Shown here: positions 32,511 to 44,687 of the stretch, piece by piece
Layout of the letters: the number at the start of each line of letters is the position of its first letter
Position numbering within the stretch: position 1 is the stretch's first letter
DNA from: Adiantum capillus-veneris
Taxonomy: Eukaryota > Streptophyta > Polypodiopsida > Polypodiales > Pteridaceae
Assembly: GCA_014529385.2 (NCBI GenBank)
Contig: CM043960.1
Span: 76,225,910 to 76,283,909, forward strand
Reading direction: 5' to 3'
Length of the DNA stretch: 58,000 nucleotides
Program-made: the position numbers and the translations under genes
The notes under the pieces: model-generated
Told to the model about the DNA's origin: nothing
Database searches by the model: none
Seen by the model: the letters and a program-made list of their open reading frames with translations, nothing else

Positions 32511-33050
32511 GACCAGTTGCTTCATTGATGCACTGCTTGTTTCGAGTTTGTTTTCTTTTTGCCTCTTTTTTAGTTTCTTTCTTTTCTCTTCTTTTCTTGT
32601 TTCTTGGTTGTTCTTGATTGTAGCTTTCAGTTGGATGTGTGTAAGTGAGTGCGTGTGCATGTGTGAATGAGTGAGTGCGTATGCATGTGCGCGTGGATGC
32701 ATGTCCTTCGAGAGACTGTTCTTGGTTTTTCCTTTTTGTTGTTTTTGTTTTCATTTTTGTTTGGTTGTTTGTTTTCATCCTCTTATGGATGGGGTTTTTG
32801 GGGGTTGTGTCAGTATGGCTTCGCTTGCTATGGTGGCTTGCTAGTTGTGGCTTGTTTGGTGATCGAAAAGCTACTCCTCTCTTCTTGCACTCCCAGGACT
32901 CTTTGGACGGTTTTCACTTGAACATAGTTTCCAGAGCCTCCTGCACTCTCCCACTAGAGTTCCCTCTTCAATTATGATCTTCAAGAACCACCTTTGGCAA
33001 GTGGATTGCTCGCTCTTCTGGATGAAAGCTCTTGTGTGCTTGAGTGCACA
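32511..33050. other. T-rich unassigned stretch
   Basis: Low-complexity T/G-rich sequence (32520-32900) with GTGAGTGCGT-like repeats near 32640-32700. A minus frame at 32871-33080 (EWPNFKCALKHTRAFIQKSE) was not recognised. Confidence 0.35.
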
Positions 33051-33059
33051 TTTAAAATT

Positions 33060-33160
33060 GGGCCACTCGACATCTTTCACTAGGAATATGGCCCCTCTCT
33101 GTCCAGAGTCCTTTTAGGTCATGCCACCATCACTTTGTGACATACCCCATACCCCCCTCT
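33060..33160 (-). mobile_element. Start of a minus-strand gypsy LTR with polypurine tract
   Basis: On the minus strand a purine tract (CTAGAGGGGGGTATGGGGTA-like, 33150-33170) precedes TGTCACAAAGTGATGGTGGC, the LTR start, matching TGTCACAAACTGATGACGTG at 27984. A related LTR start lies at about 39905 on the same strand. Confidence 0.7.
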
Positions 33161-34202
33161 AGATAGAACTGTAATCGTCTCGATTACGCCTACAAAAACA
33201 AACAGGACAAAAACTAGTTCAGTAGACACTCACTCTAGGTACCGACTCACTAGACGACACATATCCAATACTTGCACGTAGACGACAATCACTAAACATT
33301 CACATCACATTCACACTACTATCCCCGTCGAGATCTTGGATGAGAATCATGATCAATGTAACATATTTAGCAATCACATCCAGACCGCACCAATCTCTAA
33401 CGGATGTCATGGTTAACTAAATCTTGTTACTATCATATCTTTTCATTTCACATTCCAATCAAGCAAACCATGCCAATGACTAACCTCACAAGACAGTACA
33501 TCCACATAGCATGTACTTCACAAAATCGGACACTTAGTTCACACAGAACACTTGTGTTTCAATCATTCAATCTAGCCATCTCATTCCGTCCAAAACTCTT
33601 GATGCACCTAGATCGTTGTGCAACCATCTCATCCTTATGTCTTGATGCACTCACAACAGTATCCAGTCATCTCATCCAAATAGACAACTTGATGCACTGA
33701 AATGTCATTCAATTCACTTAGCCACCACATCCAGGTCTCGCTTATCTCTGACAAATGTCTAGATGTACTAAGTTCATATCATTCATCAAACAAAATGTTG
33801 CAGACATATCATGTTTCTCTACACATCTCCAACATGAAAGAGCACATGTTTTCAATTCCGTTAAGGAACCAACTCAATGCACACAATTCATAAAGTCATT
33901 CCGCAAAATATTGTCAGACCGTCAATACCCTAAAATCCCATAGAGAAATAAGTGATGTTCTTCAATCTAGGAAATTTGTGACAAAGGAGTGGGGTCGCTT
34001 CCCTCTTGTGCAGTCCGCACCGCACCAAATTCATCCTGCTGATTCATCGGTAGCTTTTGGCATAGACAATGCTAATAGCCAAAAGCTTCAAGGTACAAAA
34101 CTCTCTCAAAAGAATTTGCGATATTCTCCTCCTCCATCCACTTTGCATCAAGGGCCAAAAGTACCCTAGACCAAATTATCCGATGTACCTAGCTTGATTG
34201 AA
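33161..34202 (-). mobile_element. Gypsy 3' untranslated region remnant
   Basis: On the minus strand GTAGGCGTAATCGAGACGAT near 33170-33190 matches CAGGCGTAATCGAGGGCGAT upstream of the 3' LTR at 27942. The rest holds loosely repeated phrases such as CTTGATGCACT and CATCCAGACCGCACC, related to 15275-15325. No gag or pol remains, so this is a heavily deleted element between two LTR pieces. Confidence 0.55.
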
Positions 34203-34313
34203 CTTTAGGTGAGAGAGAGAGAGAGAGATTCAACTCGGCACGACGGAGTTTTACGCCCAGAAGCACTGCCGCCCAAAGACTGACACCCCTTTCGGTATTT
34301 CTTTAATATTGCT
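34203..34313 (-). mobile_element. Minus-strand gypsy LTR fragment (left of copia insertion)
   Basis: Reverse of the LTR module: GA tract 34211-34229, then blocks complementary to GTCGTGCCG, GGCAGTGCTTCTGGGCG and ACCGAAAGGGG. It is interrupted at 34313 by the copia element and resumes at 39597. Confidence 0.75.
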
Positions 34314-34635
34314 TGTTGAGATGTCGAGCTCTACACCTTGAGCTGGCATCCACTACAGGTCTTGGCCGCTTACGGCATTTACTCACTGGCGCGTTAGGTG
34401 ACCGACACGGAGGATCTCTGCCAGTGATTCTACAGCTGGACTACACTTATAGTGCCAGCCTAGTACGCTTCTAGCGAGTTCACACTTAGTGACCGCATGT
34501 ACATATGTGCTACTTTTCAGCTTTAGCACTTAGTCATTTTGTACTCTCTTTTCTGTGAAGAAGAAGAAGAAGCTTTCCATCTTTGTGTACTTTGTGCTTG
34601 TCTTGTGTAGCTCTCTTGCATCCTCATTCTTTACA
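34314..34635 (+). repeat. Copia 5' LTR
   Basis: 322 bases, TGTTGAGATGTCGAG to CATTCTTTACA. An AAGAAGAAGAAG run lies near 34559. It differs from the 3' LTR at three sites (A/G near position 44, and T/C and A/G close together near position 270). Confidence 0.97.
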
Positions 34636-34647
34636 TGGTATCAGAGC
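34636..34647 (+). other. Copia primer-binding site
   Basis: TGGTATCAGAGC directly after the LTR; complementary to the 3' end of initiator methionine tRNA. Confidence 0.95.
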
Positions 34648-34948
34648 CTGGTGCAGGCAAGAGAGGCTAAGAGAGCAAGAGCATCACAATCCCTTCGTTC
34701 GCAATCCACGACCAGATGCCGAAGGCGCCTCGCGCAGCGAAAAAATTTTTAGGGGTTTTTCGCACAAGTTTCTGAACAGGTCTCCAAAGTGCAGTATACA
34801 GAGATTTACTGTACAAGTACAGTGGTTGTATGTACGCTTGATTGTGGATACTCGTCGAGTGTAGAAAGCGTTACAAGAACCACGATAGCAGGTTCAGCAG
34901 ATTTGCAGGTTTTTGCAGATTGCAGCTATTTTGTCTTAGTGCTTCAAG

Positions 34949-37900
34949 ATGTCTGACGGTTTCAGTCAGATTGTTACTGAGAAGCTTGAGAAAAATAACT
35001 ACCCTGCATGGAAGTTCAGAATAACAAATTTCCTAAAAGGAAAAGGTTATTGGGACTATGTAGAAGGAGACAATGAAAAGGAACCAGAGATTCCCGAGGC
35101 AAATGCTACAGCAGAACAAAGGAAAGCTTTGAGGGACTGGCAACAAGGCCAGAGCAAAGTGATATATTGGCTTTCTATGAGCATCACAGATGGCATGATG
35201 GGCTATCTACAGGATGCTGAAACCCCCGCCATTGCATGGAAAAACTTAGGCAGAGTGTTCGAGGTGAACACCAAGGCCAGGAAGCTTCAACTAAAGTCGG
35301 AGCTAAATCAGGTTAAGAGGAACAACCTCTCCATCAATGACTATGCTTTGAAGATCAAGAGTATCATTGAGGCTCTTGGATCTATTAAAGTCTCAGTGGA
35401 AGACGATGACATTGTCCGTGCATGCTTGGATGGTTTAGGAGATGAGTATGTACATTTTAGGTCTTCCATGAATACAAGAGACGACATCCCCGTGTTCCAA
35501 GATTTGATTTCTATGCTTATTCTTGAGGAGAAGAACCTTGACACATCTTCTTCTCATGGCAGAAATAATTCTGAACAGGCCTTCTATTCTAACTCCAACA
35601 GAGGTAGAGGTAGAGGTCGTGGTCGAGGCCCAAGGGGTTGCAGGGGCCAATTTCTGGAAGGTCAATCAAATCAAAACAATACAGGTGGCAGGGGAAACCA
35701 GTCTCAAGGAAGGGGGAGTCAAAGAGGTCGTGGTGCAGGATCAAGCAGGCAGCAACATACTCCAGATAGTAGAGAATGTTGGACTTGTGGTGAAAGAGGT
35801 CACATGTCACGTGACTGTCCAAAGGGAAAAGCAAGTAGAAAGAGAGAACAGGGCAACTATGCATCTACTAGCAGAGATGCAGATGACAGCAAAAACGAGC
35901 GCATGTTTGTTATGCAACATGTAATGAATACAATGACTGCAGAGAATTCCACCCAAGATGATGTTTGGTATGTGGATTCAGGTGCCTCTAATCACATGAC
36001 GTCTCGTGGAGAGCGGTTTAGAGATATGCGCAAACCAGATGTGTCAGGCTATGTGCAGACAGGAGATGACACAGCTCACCCCATTGCTCATGTAGGGGAC
36101 ATACCTCTAAATACGAAGAGTGGGAAATCAAAGTACTTAGCAGATGTACTTCATGTCCCAAACATTACAAAGAATCTTGTTTCTGTTGGACAAATGGTTG
36201 AGCAGGGTTTGCAGGTTCGCTTCAATCCAAATGGCTGTTATGTAGAAGATTTCCAGAATGGTTGTAAGCTGATCACAGAGGGAAAATGTGTGGACAGAAT
36301 GTTTACGCTGAATGTAAACATGCCTGAGGTAAAAGCTGCATTATTTGCACAGGGCACAGGTGTTGTGGCTGATGTTGACATTTGGCACAAACGCATTGGC
36401 CATGTCAATGAGCAGAGATTGCGCAGCATGCAATCAAAACAGATTGTAAAAGGTTTGCCCAAATTCAAGGTGGATGGTATGCATAAAGTGTGTGCAGCAT
36501 GCCAGTTTGGAAAACAGTCAAAGGGTTCATTTCCACATGAGCGCAATGTATGTAAAAAGCCACTTGAGGTGGTGCACACAGATGTTTGGGGTCCAACCGA
36601 TACTACAAGTATACATGGTTGCAGGTATTATGTCTCTTTCATTGATGACCATACAAGGAAAGTATGGGTCTACTTCATGCGTAACAAAAGTGAAGTGTTT
36701 GGTCACTTTCAAGACTTCAAAGTCATGATTGAGAAGGAGACAGATATGCAAATCAAGACATTGAGGTCAAATGGAGGGGGAGAGTACTTCTCCAATGATT
36801 TTTCAGATTTTCTGCGAATGCATGGTATACACAGGCAGTTTACATGCAGATATACTCCACAGCAGAATGGGGTCGCAGAAAGGAAAAACAGGCACATTGC
36901 AGAGGTTGCACGTGCATTGATGAATGAGAAAAACATGCCTCATCGTTTCTGGGCTGAAGCTGTAAATACAGTTGTGTACATTATGAACAGGACACCTACA
37001 GCTGCGGTGCATGATGTAACACCTGAGGAAAAGTTTACAAGTACAAAGCCTGATTTGGCACACTTGAAAGTGTTTGGCTGCATAGCTTACGTGCATGTAC
37101 CAGATGAGTTGCGTAGGAAATTGGATCCTAAAGTAGAGAAATGTATTCTTGTGGGATATTCCCTTGAACAAAAGGGGTACAGGTGCTACAATCCTACTAC
37201 ACGAGAATTACGAGTGAGCAGAGATGTAGTCTTTGATGAGATGAGCAGCTGGTACAGTAATGCACATGGCACTATTGGGGCTGATGTAAAAGATGATGTG
37301 GTTGTACAAAATGTGAGGCCACAGTCACAGGTTTTGAGTGGACCACAAGAGTCCTCTTCTCGTGGCTCTGTTGAGAAACCATGGAATGGTAGACTACGTA
37401 CGCAGGTTACTCCACCAACAGGTACAGGGAATGTATCACGAAAAGGAAAGGAAAAGGTTGATGAACCTCCCTTTATGGTTGATGCATCATCAGGTTTTTC
37501 ACATGTAGACATGGATTCAGATGGTTCTGAACAAAGTCTTGATGAAGAATTTGGAATTCCGGTTGTCAGGACACCTGGTGTAAGGAAAGTACAAGAAGAT
37601 GCTAGAGGGCAAAGGAGTGACCCAGGACCGCGCAGATCTAATAGAGTCAGAAATCCAGTTCAAAAATTGACTTATGATGGGTATCTAGCGCATCACCAAG
37701 CCTACATGGCTAAGGTGATACAGGATGTGGAGCCCACATGTTTTGAGGATGCAGTTGGAAATGTGCATTGGGATGATGCAATGAATGAAGAGATGGCTGC
37801 ATTGGAAGCAAATGACACATGGGAGTTGGTGTCATTGCCAAGTGGCAAGAAAGCTATTGGCTGTAAATGGGTGTATAAAACCAAGCATAAGGCTGATGGT

Positions 37901-39156
37901 AACATTGAGCATCACAAGGCAAGGCTGGTCGCAAAGGGTTATGCACAGACGTATGGCATAGACTATGAGGAGACCTTTGCTCCAGTGGCAAAGATGACGA
38001 CAATGAGAGCTGTCATAGCAGTGGTTGCATCTAGAGGATGGATTATGCATCAAATGGATGTAAAGAATGCCTTCTTGAATGGTGAGTTGCAAGAGGAAGT
38101 GTATATGGATCAGCCACCTGGTTATGTCGATCCAGGTTACCCAGATTATGTATGCAGACTTCTCAAAGCTTTGTATGGTTTGAAGCAGGGCTCTAGAGCA
38201 TGGTATGACAGGATTGCCAAGTATCTTGTCAGTATTGGTTTTAGGAGAGCTCATGCTGATCATTCACTCTATGTACGTGAGAGTGATGTGGGGATTGTGG
38301 TCATTACCATATATGTAGATGACCTTATTATTGTTGGTGACAATGCTATGGAGATTGACCATGTGAAGGGTCTTCTCAAACAGGAGTTTGAAATGAAAGA
38401 TTTAGGCGAGTTGCGCTACTTTCTTGGCATTGAAGTGATCAGGACTCCAGAGGGTGTATGGCTATCACAGAGACAGTATGCTTTGGACATGTTGTCAAAG
38501 TATGTATGGCTGATTGTAAGCCAATTTCTATTCCCTTGGATGTGAATGCAAAGCTGAGTGCAGAGAAGGGTGATGTTGTTGAGGATGTCAACATGTACAG
38601 GAAGATTGTGGGTAGTCTAATCTACTTGACTATCACGAGGCCAGACTTGAGCTACACAGTAGGCTTGGAGAGTCAGTTCATGCAACTTCCGAGGAAGCCA
38701 CATTTAGATGGAGTACGACGCACACTTAGGTATGTGCAAGGTACTCTTGACTACGCATTGTTCTATGCAGCAGATGCACCATTAGCATTGTATGGGTATA
38801 CAGATGCAGATTGGGCAGGTAGCATTGTTGATAAGAGATCTACAAGTGGCTTCATGTTCTCTTTTGGGAGCGCTGCTCTTACTTGGAGCAGCAAAAAGCA
38901 GCCTACGGTTGCTTTATCGAGCACAGAGGCCGAGTACAGAGGTGCAGCAGTTGCGGCGTGCGAGGTAGCTTGGCTATGCACATTACTTGAGGACTTGGGA
39001 GTGCAGGTGGACCAGCAGATTTTCATCCATTGTGACAACCTCAGCAGCATGCAGCTGGCTAGGAACCCAGTGTTCCATGCCAGGACCAAACACATAGAGG
39101 TCCATTACCACTACGTTCGAGAGCGAGTGTTGGCGGGCGACATCGACTTGGTCTAA
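34949..39156 (+). pseudogene. Copia gag-pol polyprotein, frameshifted near the end
   Basis: One open frame of 1,198 codons (34949-38545) continues in another frame (to 39156). Domains in order: gag (NYPAWKFRITNFLKGKGYW near residue 15); basic Gly/Arg-rich tract (about 215-270); zinc knuckle CWTCGERGHMSRDC (about 277-290); aspartic protease VWYVDSGASNHMTS (about 340); integrase zinc part (WHKRIGHVN, then CAACQFGK) and core, with HTDVWGP (first Asp), SFIDDHTRK and YTPQQNGVAERKN (Glu, about 635); reverse transcriptase with MDVKNAFLNGELQEEVYM and IYVDDLIIVG (about 1123); RNase H with YTDADWAGS and SSTEAEYRGA. A single-base loss near 38504 shifts the frame just before the RNase H part. A TAA at 39154-39156 then stops the second frame about 35 codons before the LTR. 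Confidence 0.95.
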
Positions 39157-39269
39157 GTCAGCACAGAGGAGCAGATAGCGGATATCTTTACCAAGGCCCT
39201 CGGAGCTGAGAAGCTTCGACGTTTCCGGACTATGCTTGGACTCTGCGACATGCAGAGCTCGAGGGGGAG

Positions 39270-39591
39270 TGTTGAGATGTCGAGCTCTACACCTTGAGCT
39301 GGCATCCACTACGGGTCTTGGCCGCTTACGGCATTTACTCACTGGCGCGTTAGGTGACCGACACGGAGGATCTCTGCCAGTGATTCTACAGCTGGACTAC
39401 ACTTATAGTGCCAGCCTAGTACGCTTCTAGCGAGTTCACACTTAGTGACCGCATGTACATATGTGCTACTTTTCAGCTTTAGCACTTAGTCATTTTGTAC
39501 TCTCTTTTCTGTGAAGAAGAAGAAGAAGCTTTCCATCTCTGTGTGCTTTGTGCTTGTCTTGTGTAGCTCTCTTGCATCCTCATTCTTTACA
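39270..39591 (+). repeat. Copia 3' LTR
   Basis: 322 bases, preceded by the polypurine tract GAGGGGGAG. Followed by TTGCT, the right copy of the target duplication. Confidence 0.97.
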
Positions 39592-39596
39592 TTGCT

Positions 39597-39910
39597 CACT
39601 ACAAAGTACAAGTCCTAAGGATCCTCCACTCTCAGACTCTGCGTCCACATGCTTTAGAGCCCCAAAAACACTAAATCCCCAAAAGCAAGCGCTAAAGCTG
39701 CCAACGCATTTTGCGGAAGTCCATACAACCTACCACATCAGCAACGTAAAACGGGGACGTCCATATAGCTATCATGTCATCAAATAGGGTCCCCTAAGTT
39801 GGTAGGAACTAAACATTTAAACTTGACAAGACTTTAAAGTTGGTAAAACTTCTTCCGCATCTTTCCAAAGTCCGTCCTTTAGGTCATGCCACGTGATCAC
39901 TTTGTGACAA
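39597..39910 (-). mobile_element. Minus-strand gypsy LTR fragment (right of copia insertion)
   Basis: Continues the LTR cut at 34313. Blocks include AAAGCAAGCGCTAAAG, ACGCATTTTGCGGAAGTCC and AGGTCATGCCACGTGATCAC; the LTR outer end TGTCACAAAGTGATCACGTG is read on the minus strand from about 39907. It resembles 14600-14830. Confidence 0.7.
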
Positions 39911-40133
39911 ACTGCGAGAGGGTCTACGGCACCAAGAGGATGATGGCTGGTGAGGGAGGTGAGGTCGCGCAAGCAACCTTCTCCATGCAGAGACAACGGT
40001 CCTGACGGGCTTCATGTTGATGGATGATATGCAACACCTACGAAGGCAGGAATATGATAGAAGAGGAGAGGGATATTGTAAACCTTAAGTTGCCATTGTA
40101 GGTAAAAATACGGTGGTTGCTTAAGGTGGGGAG

Positions 40134-40181
40134 TTGTTCATCACAATGAAAATCAATCCATTGCGTCTAGGATCCACAACA

Positions 40182-40273
<92 letters not shown>

Positions 40274-40335
40274 GCAAATTTTGTTCGTGTTGCTGTTAAT
40301 TTCTCACTTGGAGTATCCAAGCCTATAACATTGTT
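40134..40335 (+). mobile_element. LTR fragment with long CT tract
   Basis: The CT tract at 40184-40269 is followed by TTTTGTTCGTGTTGCTGTTA and a terminus-like TTGGAGTATCCAAGCC. This is the same order as at 17316-17400 and 30848-30930, so it is a third LTR with an internal CT tract. Confidence 0.6.
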
Positions 40336-40477
40336 GCCATGAGACAACATCCTACCAAGCTCCTTCTCACGTGGTGAAAAAATTATGGCAGACAAGATCT
40401 TCTGAAGCTATCTCATCTTACTCTACGTGTCCCCTCACAAGGGGATCAAAAGCATAACTTTTTATTCACCTTTTGTG

Positions 40478-40640
40478 ACAGACTTGGACACCCCAGTCGA
40501 GAATCTTCCACAACACACAAGAGAGAAATCACTTTAGATTACTTCACACTTAAATTATAGTTTAATTGATTCGACAAGACCCGACATAGTTTCGTGCCCA
40601 GAGAGATTGGCCCCAAAGACTGGCGCTCTAAAGAATGCTA
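40478..40640 (-). mobile_element. LTR 3' part, minus orientation
   Basis: Reads on the minus strand as the module (AGCGCCAGTCTTTGGGGCCA, then CTCTGGGCACGAAACTATGT) ending in GGGGTGTCCAAGTCTGTCACA. It matches the ends of the gypsy LTRs at 23.9 and 28.5 kb. Confidence 0.7.
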
Positions 40641-41428
40641 ACACAATACTCTCAATCTTGACAAGATCGCTCAACGAGTACTTTCGAGCGTAATTGGAGT
40701 GTGTACTCTTTGATCCACACAAAGATACACAATGGCTTGAGAACTTATAAACCAAAGAAGCTAGTCTAGTACGGAGCCAATATAAGACTTGTGCAAGACT
40801 ACAACGCTTTGGGACACCCCAAAAAGTACTATGTTTCTAGAAAGACTTATTAGCTTTACTAGCTACTTACTTCTTGCTAGCTTTTTACATCAAACAAGCT
40901 GATCCTACGAACATCAAGATGAAGACCGATTCGACCACAGATGAGGCAAAGCAGCTAGTTGAGAATGAGCAAGACCACATTCTTCGACTCCTTCACAAGG
41001 ACTTGGAGAGTGTGAATCAACGTATGACAAAGTCACGTGCATGTACACACAACATTCACTGCACGAGAGTTGCAAATCCAAATCGTGAATAGAGGGAGAG
41101 CATTCGTAGAGAAAAGCTTCATGTACACACTCCACGTGGACGTGTGCAAATGAGATTGTCCGTTTGATTCACACTCCTATGTAGTACGATACAGATCAGG
41201 ATGATTGACCAAGAGCACAAGTGTCAATGAAGACAAAGCCAAAGTACGACGAGAAGAATGTCTTGATCGATGGAGACATCGGCTCTACAATAGAATTGTC
41301 ATCCTCATCTAATGATGACATTGAGTCTAGGAGACAATGAGTCCTCAATTTAGTAAGTAGAATTTTGATTCTACTTCAACCTTCATGGATAGTTTCATTT
41401 GTCATTTTATGTATGCTTAGTGAGAACC
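40641..41428. other. Unassigned stretch
   Basis: The plus frame at 40874-41092 contains a charged helical stretch (VENEQDHILRLLHKDLESVN) but no recognised family. It could be part of the internal region of the minus-strand retroelement or unrelated. Confidence 0.3.
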
Positions 41429-42058
41429 TTGAGACACTGAGTCTAGTATCTAGTAGTTAGATTCTACTTCCTGGATGGTTTTATTTTCATTTTATTTATG
41501 TACTATGCTCAATGATAAGTCTTTCTTTTGACATTATGGTTGGGAACATACTTGTGGGCTTGGTGGTATGGAACGCTAGCCTTGCTTGTAGAGGCGAGCC
41601 CATTGGTTGCACGTTCCCAAGCTTAGAAAGAGCCCGATGTTCACTCACCATGTTTGCCCTTGTGCAAGTTTGGTCTGTGTCATGTCATGTGTGTAAGATG
41701 GATCTTCTCATGAGACTAATAACAATAAACTTTCAACCAAATCTTGAGACATTGAGTCTAGTATCTAGTAGTTAGATTCTACTTCATGGAAGCTTTTATT
41801 TTCATTTTATTTATGTTCTATGCTCGATGATAAGTCTTTCTTTTGACAATATGGTTGGGAACATACTTGTAGGCTTGGTGGTATGGCACACTAGCCTTGC
41901 TTGTAGAGGCGAGCCCATTGGTTGCACGTTCCTAAGCTTAGAAAGAGCCCGATGTTCGCTCACTATGTTTGCCCTTGTGCAAGTTTGGTCTGTGTCATGT
42001 CATGTGTGTAAGATGGATCTTCTCATGAGACTAATAACAATAAGCTCCCAACCAAACC
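41429..42058. repeat. 315-base tandem duplication
   Basis: Two adjacent copies, 41429-41743 and 41744-42058, with few differences. They share GAGTCTAGTATCTAGTAGTT, ATGGTTGGGAACATACTTGT, and ATGGATCTTCTCATGAGACT. The 87- and 96-codon frames at 41512 and 41827 are the same duplicated sequence. A small second duplication of about 53 bases follows (42014-42066 and 42080-42132). Confidence 0.9.
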
Positions 42059-42134
42059 TCCAAAGGGCCCCTCCAATAATGGATCTTCTCATGAGTCTAT
42101 TAACAAAAAGCTCCTAACCAAACCTCCAAAGGGT

Positions 42135-43900
42135 CATGTGAGTGCCTTCTATAAAAATCAACCTATAGATATAGAACGACCTCGCAACTCTCTCAAAATC
42201 TAAAATCTCCTCCTACCTCATGCTTCCAAGCTACTCCTTTGTCATGATATACTATTGGGTTGATGTGGGCAAGGATAAAAGCTCTAACACTAAGCTAAAA
42301 TTGGTTGAAAGCTTGGACATAACAGGTGATCTATCTCAAAGCTTAAAAGAGGCTATCTCAAAATCTCCTGAATGAGATCTAAAGCTTCCAAAAATAGAGG
42401 ATTCTACAAGCTCCAAAAACAAAGAGTCTTGGATGTAAGTAAAGAGATCCTAGCCACATTCTTGGGAGTTGGAGTTATCCTTGGTTGGCCGACGAATCAA
42501 ATGCAAACCACACTTAAGTAGTCTAGATGAGTACATTGAATTGCTAGTGACAAGGAAGATGTGTACTAATCTAAAGGTAGCACAAATTATGTTCCATTCA
42601 ACGTGTAAGGCTACTATCTAAGTGATTTTACTAGTTGCCCGCCAAGGCTAACTAGGACCATGGAGCTAGCCACCAAAACGTCTAGATGTAGGGAGAGAGG
42701 ATGCAAGACATCACCCACTACACTTCCAAGCTTACAATATTACTACATATGACATCAATGATCAAGGAGACTCTAAGGGTCACTCACATATGTTTCTAAA
42801 GTGAGGTATATCAAGACTAACTAAAAATTAGATGCATGGGTTGATAAGATATTCATTTAAAAAGTTAAATTTTCAAATCCACATCAAAAGTATCCCACGA
42901 GCAACTGTGGATTATGCATGCTTATGCTCTCACACTACGTGCATCCCAAATCCGACAAGCACAAGAGCAACCTTGTGGTACATTTTTACAATTGATTGTC
43001 CCTCAAACAATCAGTCATATAAAGAAGTTTACGCGAAGGTCCTGACAAGACTGATGGATCTAGCTAGAAAACATGTAGAACTTCGCTCCTCAGTATAAAG
43101 AGATTATAATCAACTTTGAACATGGTTGAGAGCGTCGACTAACTTTCAAAACCAATCTAGCTCAATGTGACATCAAACATTTCCATGTTTGAGTTGTTTC
43201 GAGGTCTCATTTTGTAAAATCAAAACAAGTTTTATAAACTCAGTGTCTTCGCCTGTAAACAGCGTTCACTTATATCGGTAGTTTTATGCTACGCATAAAG
43301 AATGTGACGCATCAATTATACTAAAAAGTTGTTCGTATAAACTTTCGTTCTCTTAAAACAACCAAGATACGCCTATTGTTGACAAGCCCAATATATATAC
43401 TTAGATGCAAAAAGGTTTTACAAAATACCCACTTTAAGGAACCATATTTACTTAATAGTAAGAAAATTGCACCATTAAGAGCTAAAGCATCAAGATGGGC
43501 CAATAGGAAGCTCTAACTCACCTTCCCACGACTTCACCTATAGATTTCTTTAGGTTAGCTAGTGATTAAAGTAAAAGAACATAAACACTAAAAAGCCAAA
43601 GATTAGCTTAATTTAGCTGATCAAATCTTGATTAAAGCCCTTGCACACACTTTTCTCCCAGAAACTACTCAAAAGAAACCCATCCGTGCCAAGACAATAA
43701 CAGTTGCAAGCTCATGCCACATGCTATACACATTATTTCTGTAAGGCTTTGAATCAACTCGTAAAGCAAGAATCTAAGGGGACAGCACAAGGCCTCTAGA
43801 TATAGAGCAGGCGAAATTAAAATAGTGAATGAACATTCAACATGAAAAAAAAAGATAACAAAGAAAGTAAACTGTTGATAACATGGAACATTCACGTGTA
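42135..43900. other. Unassigned, no gene recognised
   Basis: AT-rich sequence with short frames only (longest about 88 codons at 42832-43098). No transposon domains, tandem repeats or RNA genes recognised. Confidence 0.4.
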
Positions 43901-44077
43901 AAGAGCTCTCTCTCTATCTCACACACACACAGGTATGAAGACGGTAAGGCAGAGGACTAACCTGTATTTGGAGGGCGGAGTTGCGGACGGGGAAGGAAAG
44001 ACTACTCCGGCGCCAAGAGAGGACTAACTTGCACCCTAGGTTTGTTGTTAACAATAAAACGTGGGTTCAATACCTAC

Positions 44078-44102
44078 TCTCTCTCTCTCTCTCTCTCTCT
44101 CT
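44078..44102. repeat. CT microsatellite
   Basis: Short CT tract; a CTCACACACACAC run lies upstream near 43917-43932. Confidence 0.9.
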
Positions 44103-44635
44103 ATGTATATAAATTTTATTTTTTTTATATAATGTACTCACAACTCATTATAAGAAATCTCTCAAGATTCCTCCTTGGCAACTTCTCCAATCTAGAGTTC
44201 CCTCCCTTTCACCAAAATAGCATGCCAGTTTCGAACCTGCGGGCACAAGAGCAGTCACACTGACCTACAAACAGTCTCGCACATCAAATTTATAAAAACA
44301 AGTGATAAAATCACGAGGCCTGCTAGTTAACTAAAATGGGTAGGGAGAAGTCGCCTAGGGTATCATCATTAAATCTATACTCCCTCTGACAATTAAACGA
44401 TTTCAATCCCTAGACACTCATAAGAATAATATCCAAAAAGCTTCAAATGCTTTCTCCTCTCCTTGCACCTTCCTACGATAGCTAAGCTACATCTGAAATG
44501 CTTACAATTGACGTCATCAACCCATTTTGACTCAAGATTTACCGTTACCACCTCCGGTATGGAGACAATATCGACTCATAGAGCTTTGCTTGGGTGTGTT
44601 CCATGTACAAGCCTCTTGCAATTCAACCTGTGTCA

Positions 44636-44687
44636 ATGAGTGAGTGAGTGAGTGTGTGTGTGTGTGTGTGTGTATGTGTTTGTTTGT

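Larger units (their letters stand above)
34314..39591 (+). mobile_element. Near-complete Ty1/copia retrotransposon
   Basis: It has two 322-base LTRs (34314-34635 and 39270-39591), both TGTTGAG...TTTACA, differing at three positions (all transitions). A 5-base target duplication TTGCT lies at 34309-34313 and 39592-39596. A primer-binding site abuts the 5' LTR, a polypurine tract GAGGGGGAG (39261-39269) abuts the 3' LTR, and a single gag-pol frame starts at 34949. This is a young insertion by the closeness of its LTRs. It sits inside a minus-strand gypsy LTR. Two lesions near the 3' end of pol (about 38504 and 39154) make this copy non-autonomous as read. Confidence 0.97.

Noticed and set aside
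35341-38263. Several minus-strand frames of 67-143 codons
   Set aside because: Antisense shadows of the copia gag-pol frame.
41512-42117. Two similar ORFs suggestive of a small gene family
   Set aside because: They are the same frame carried on a 315-base tandem duplication, with no domain and no evidence of selection.
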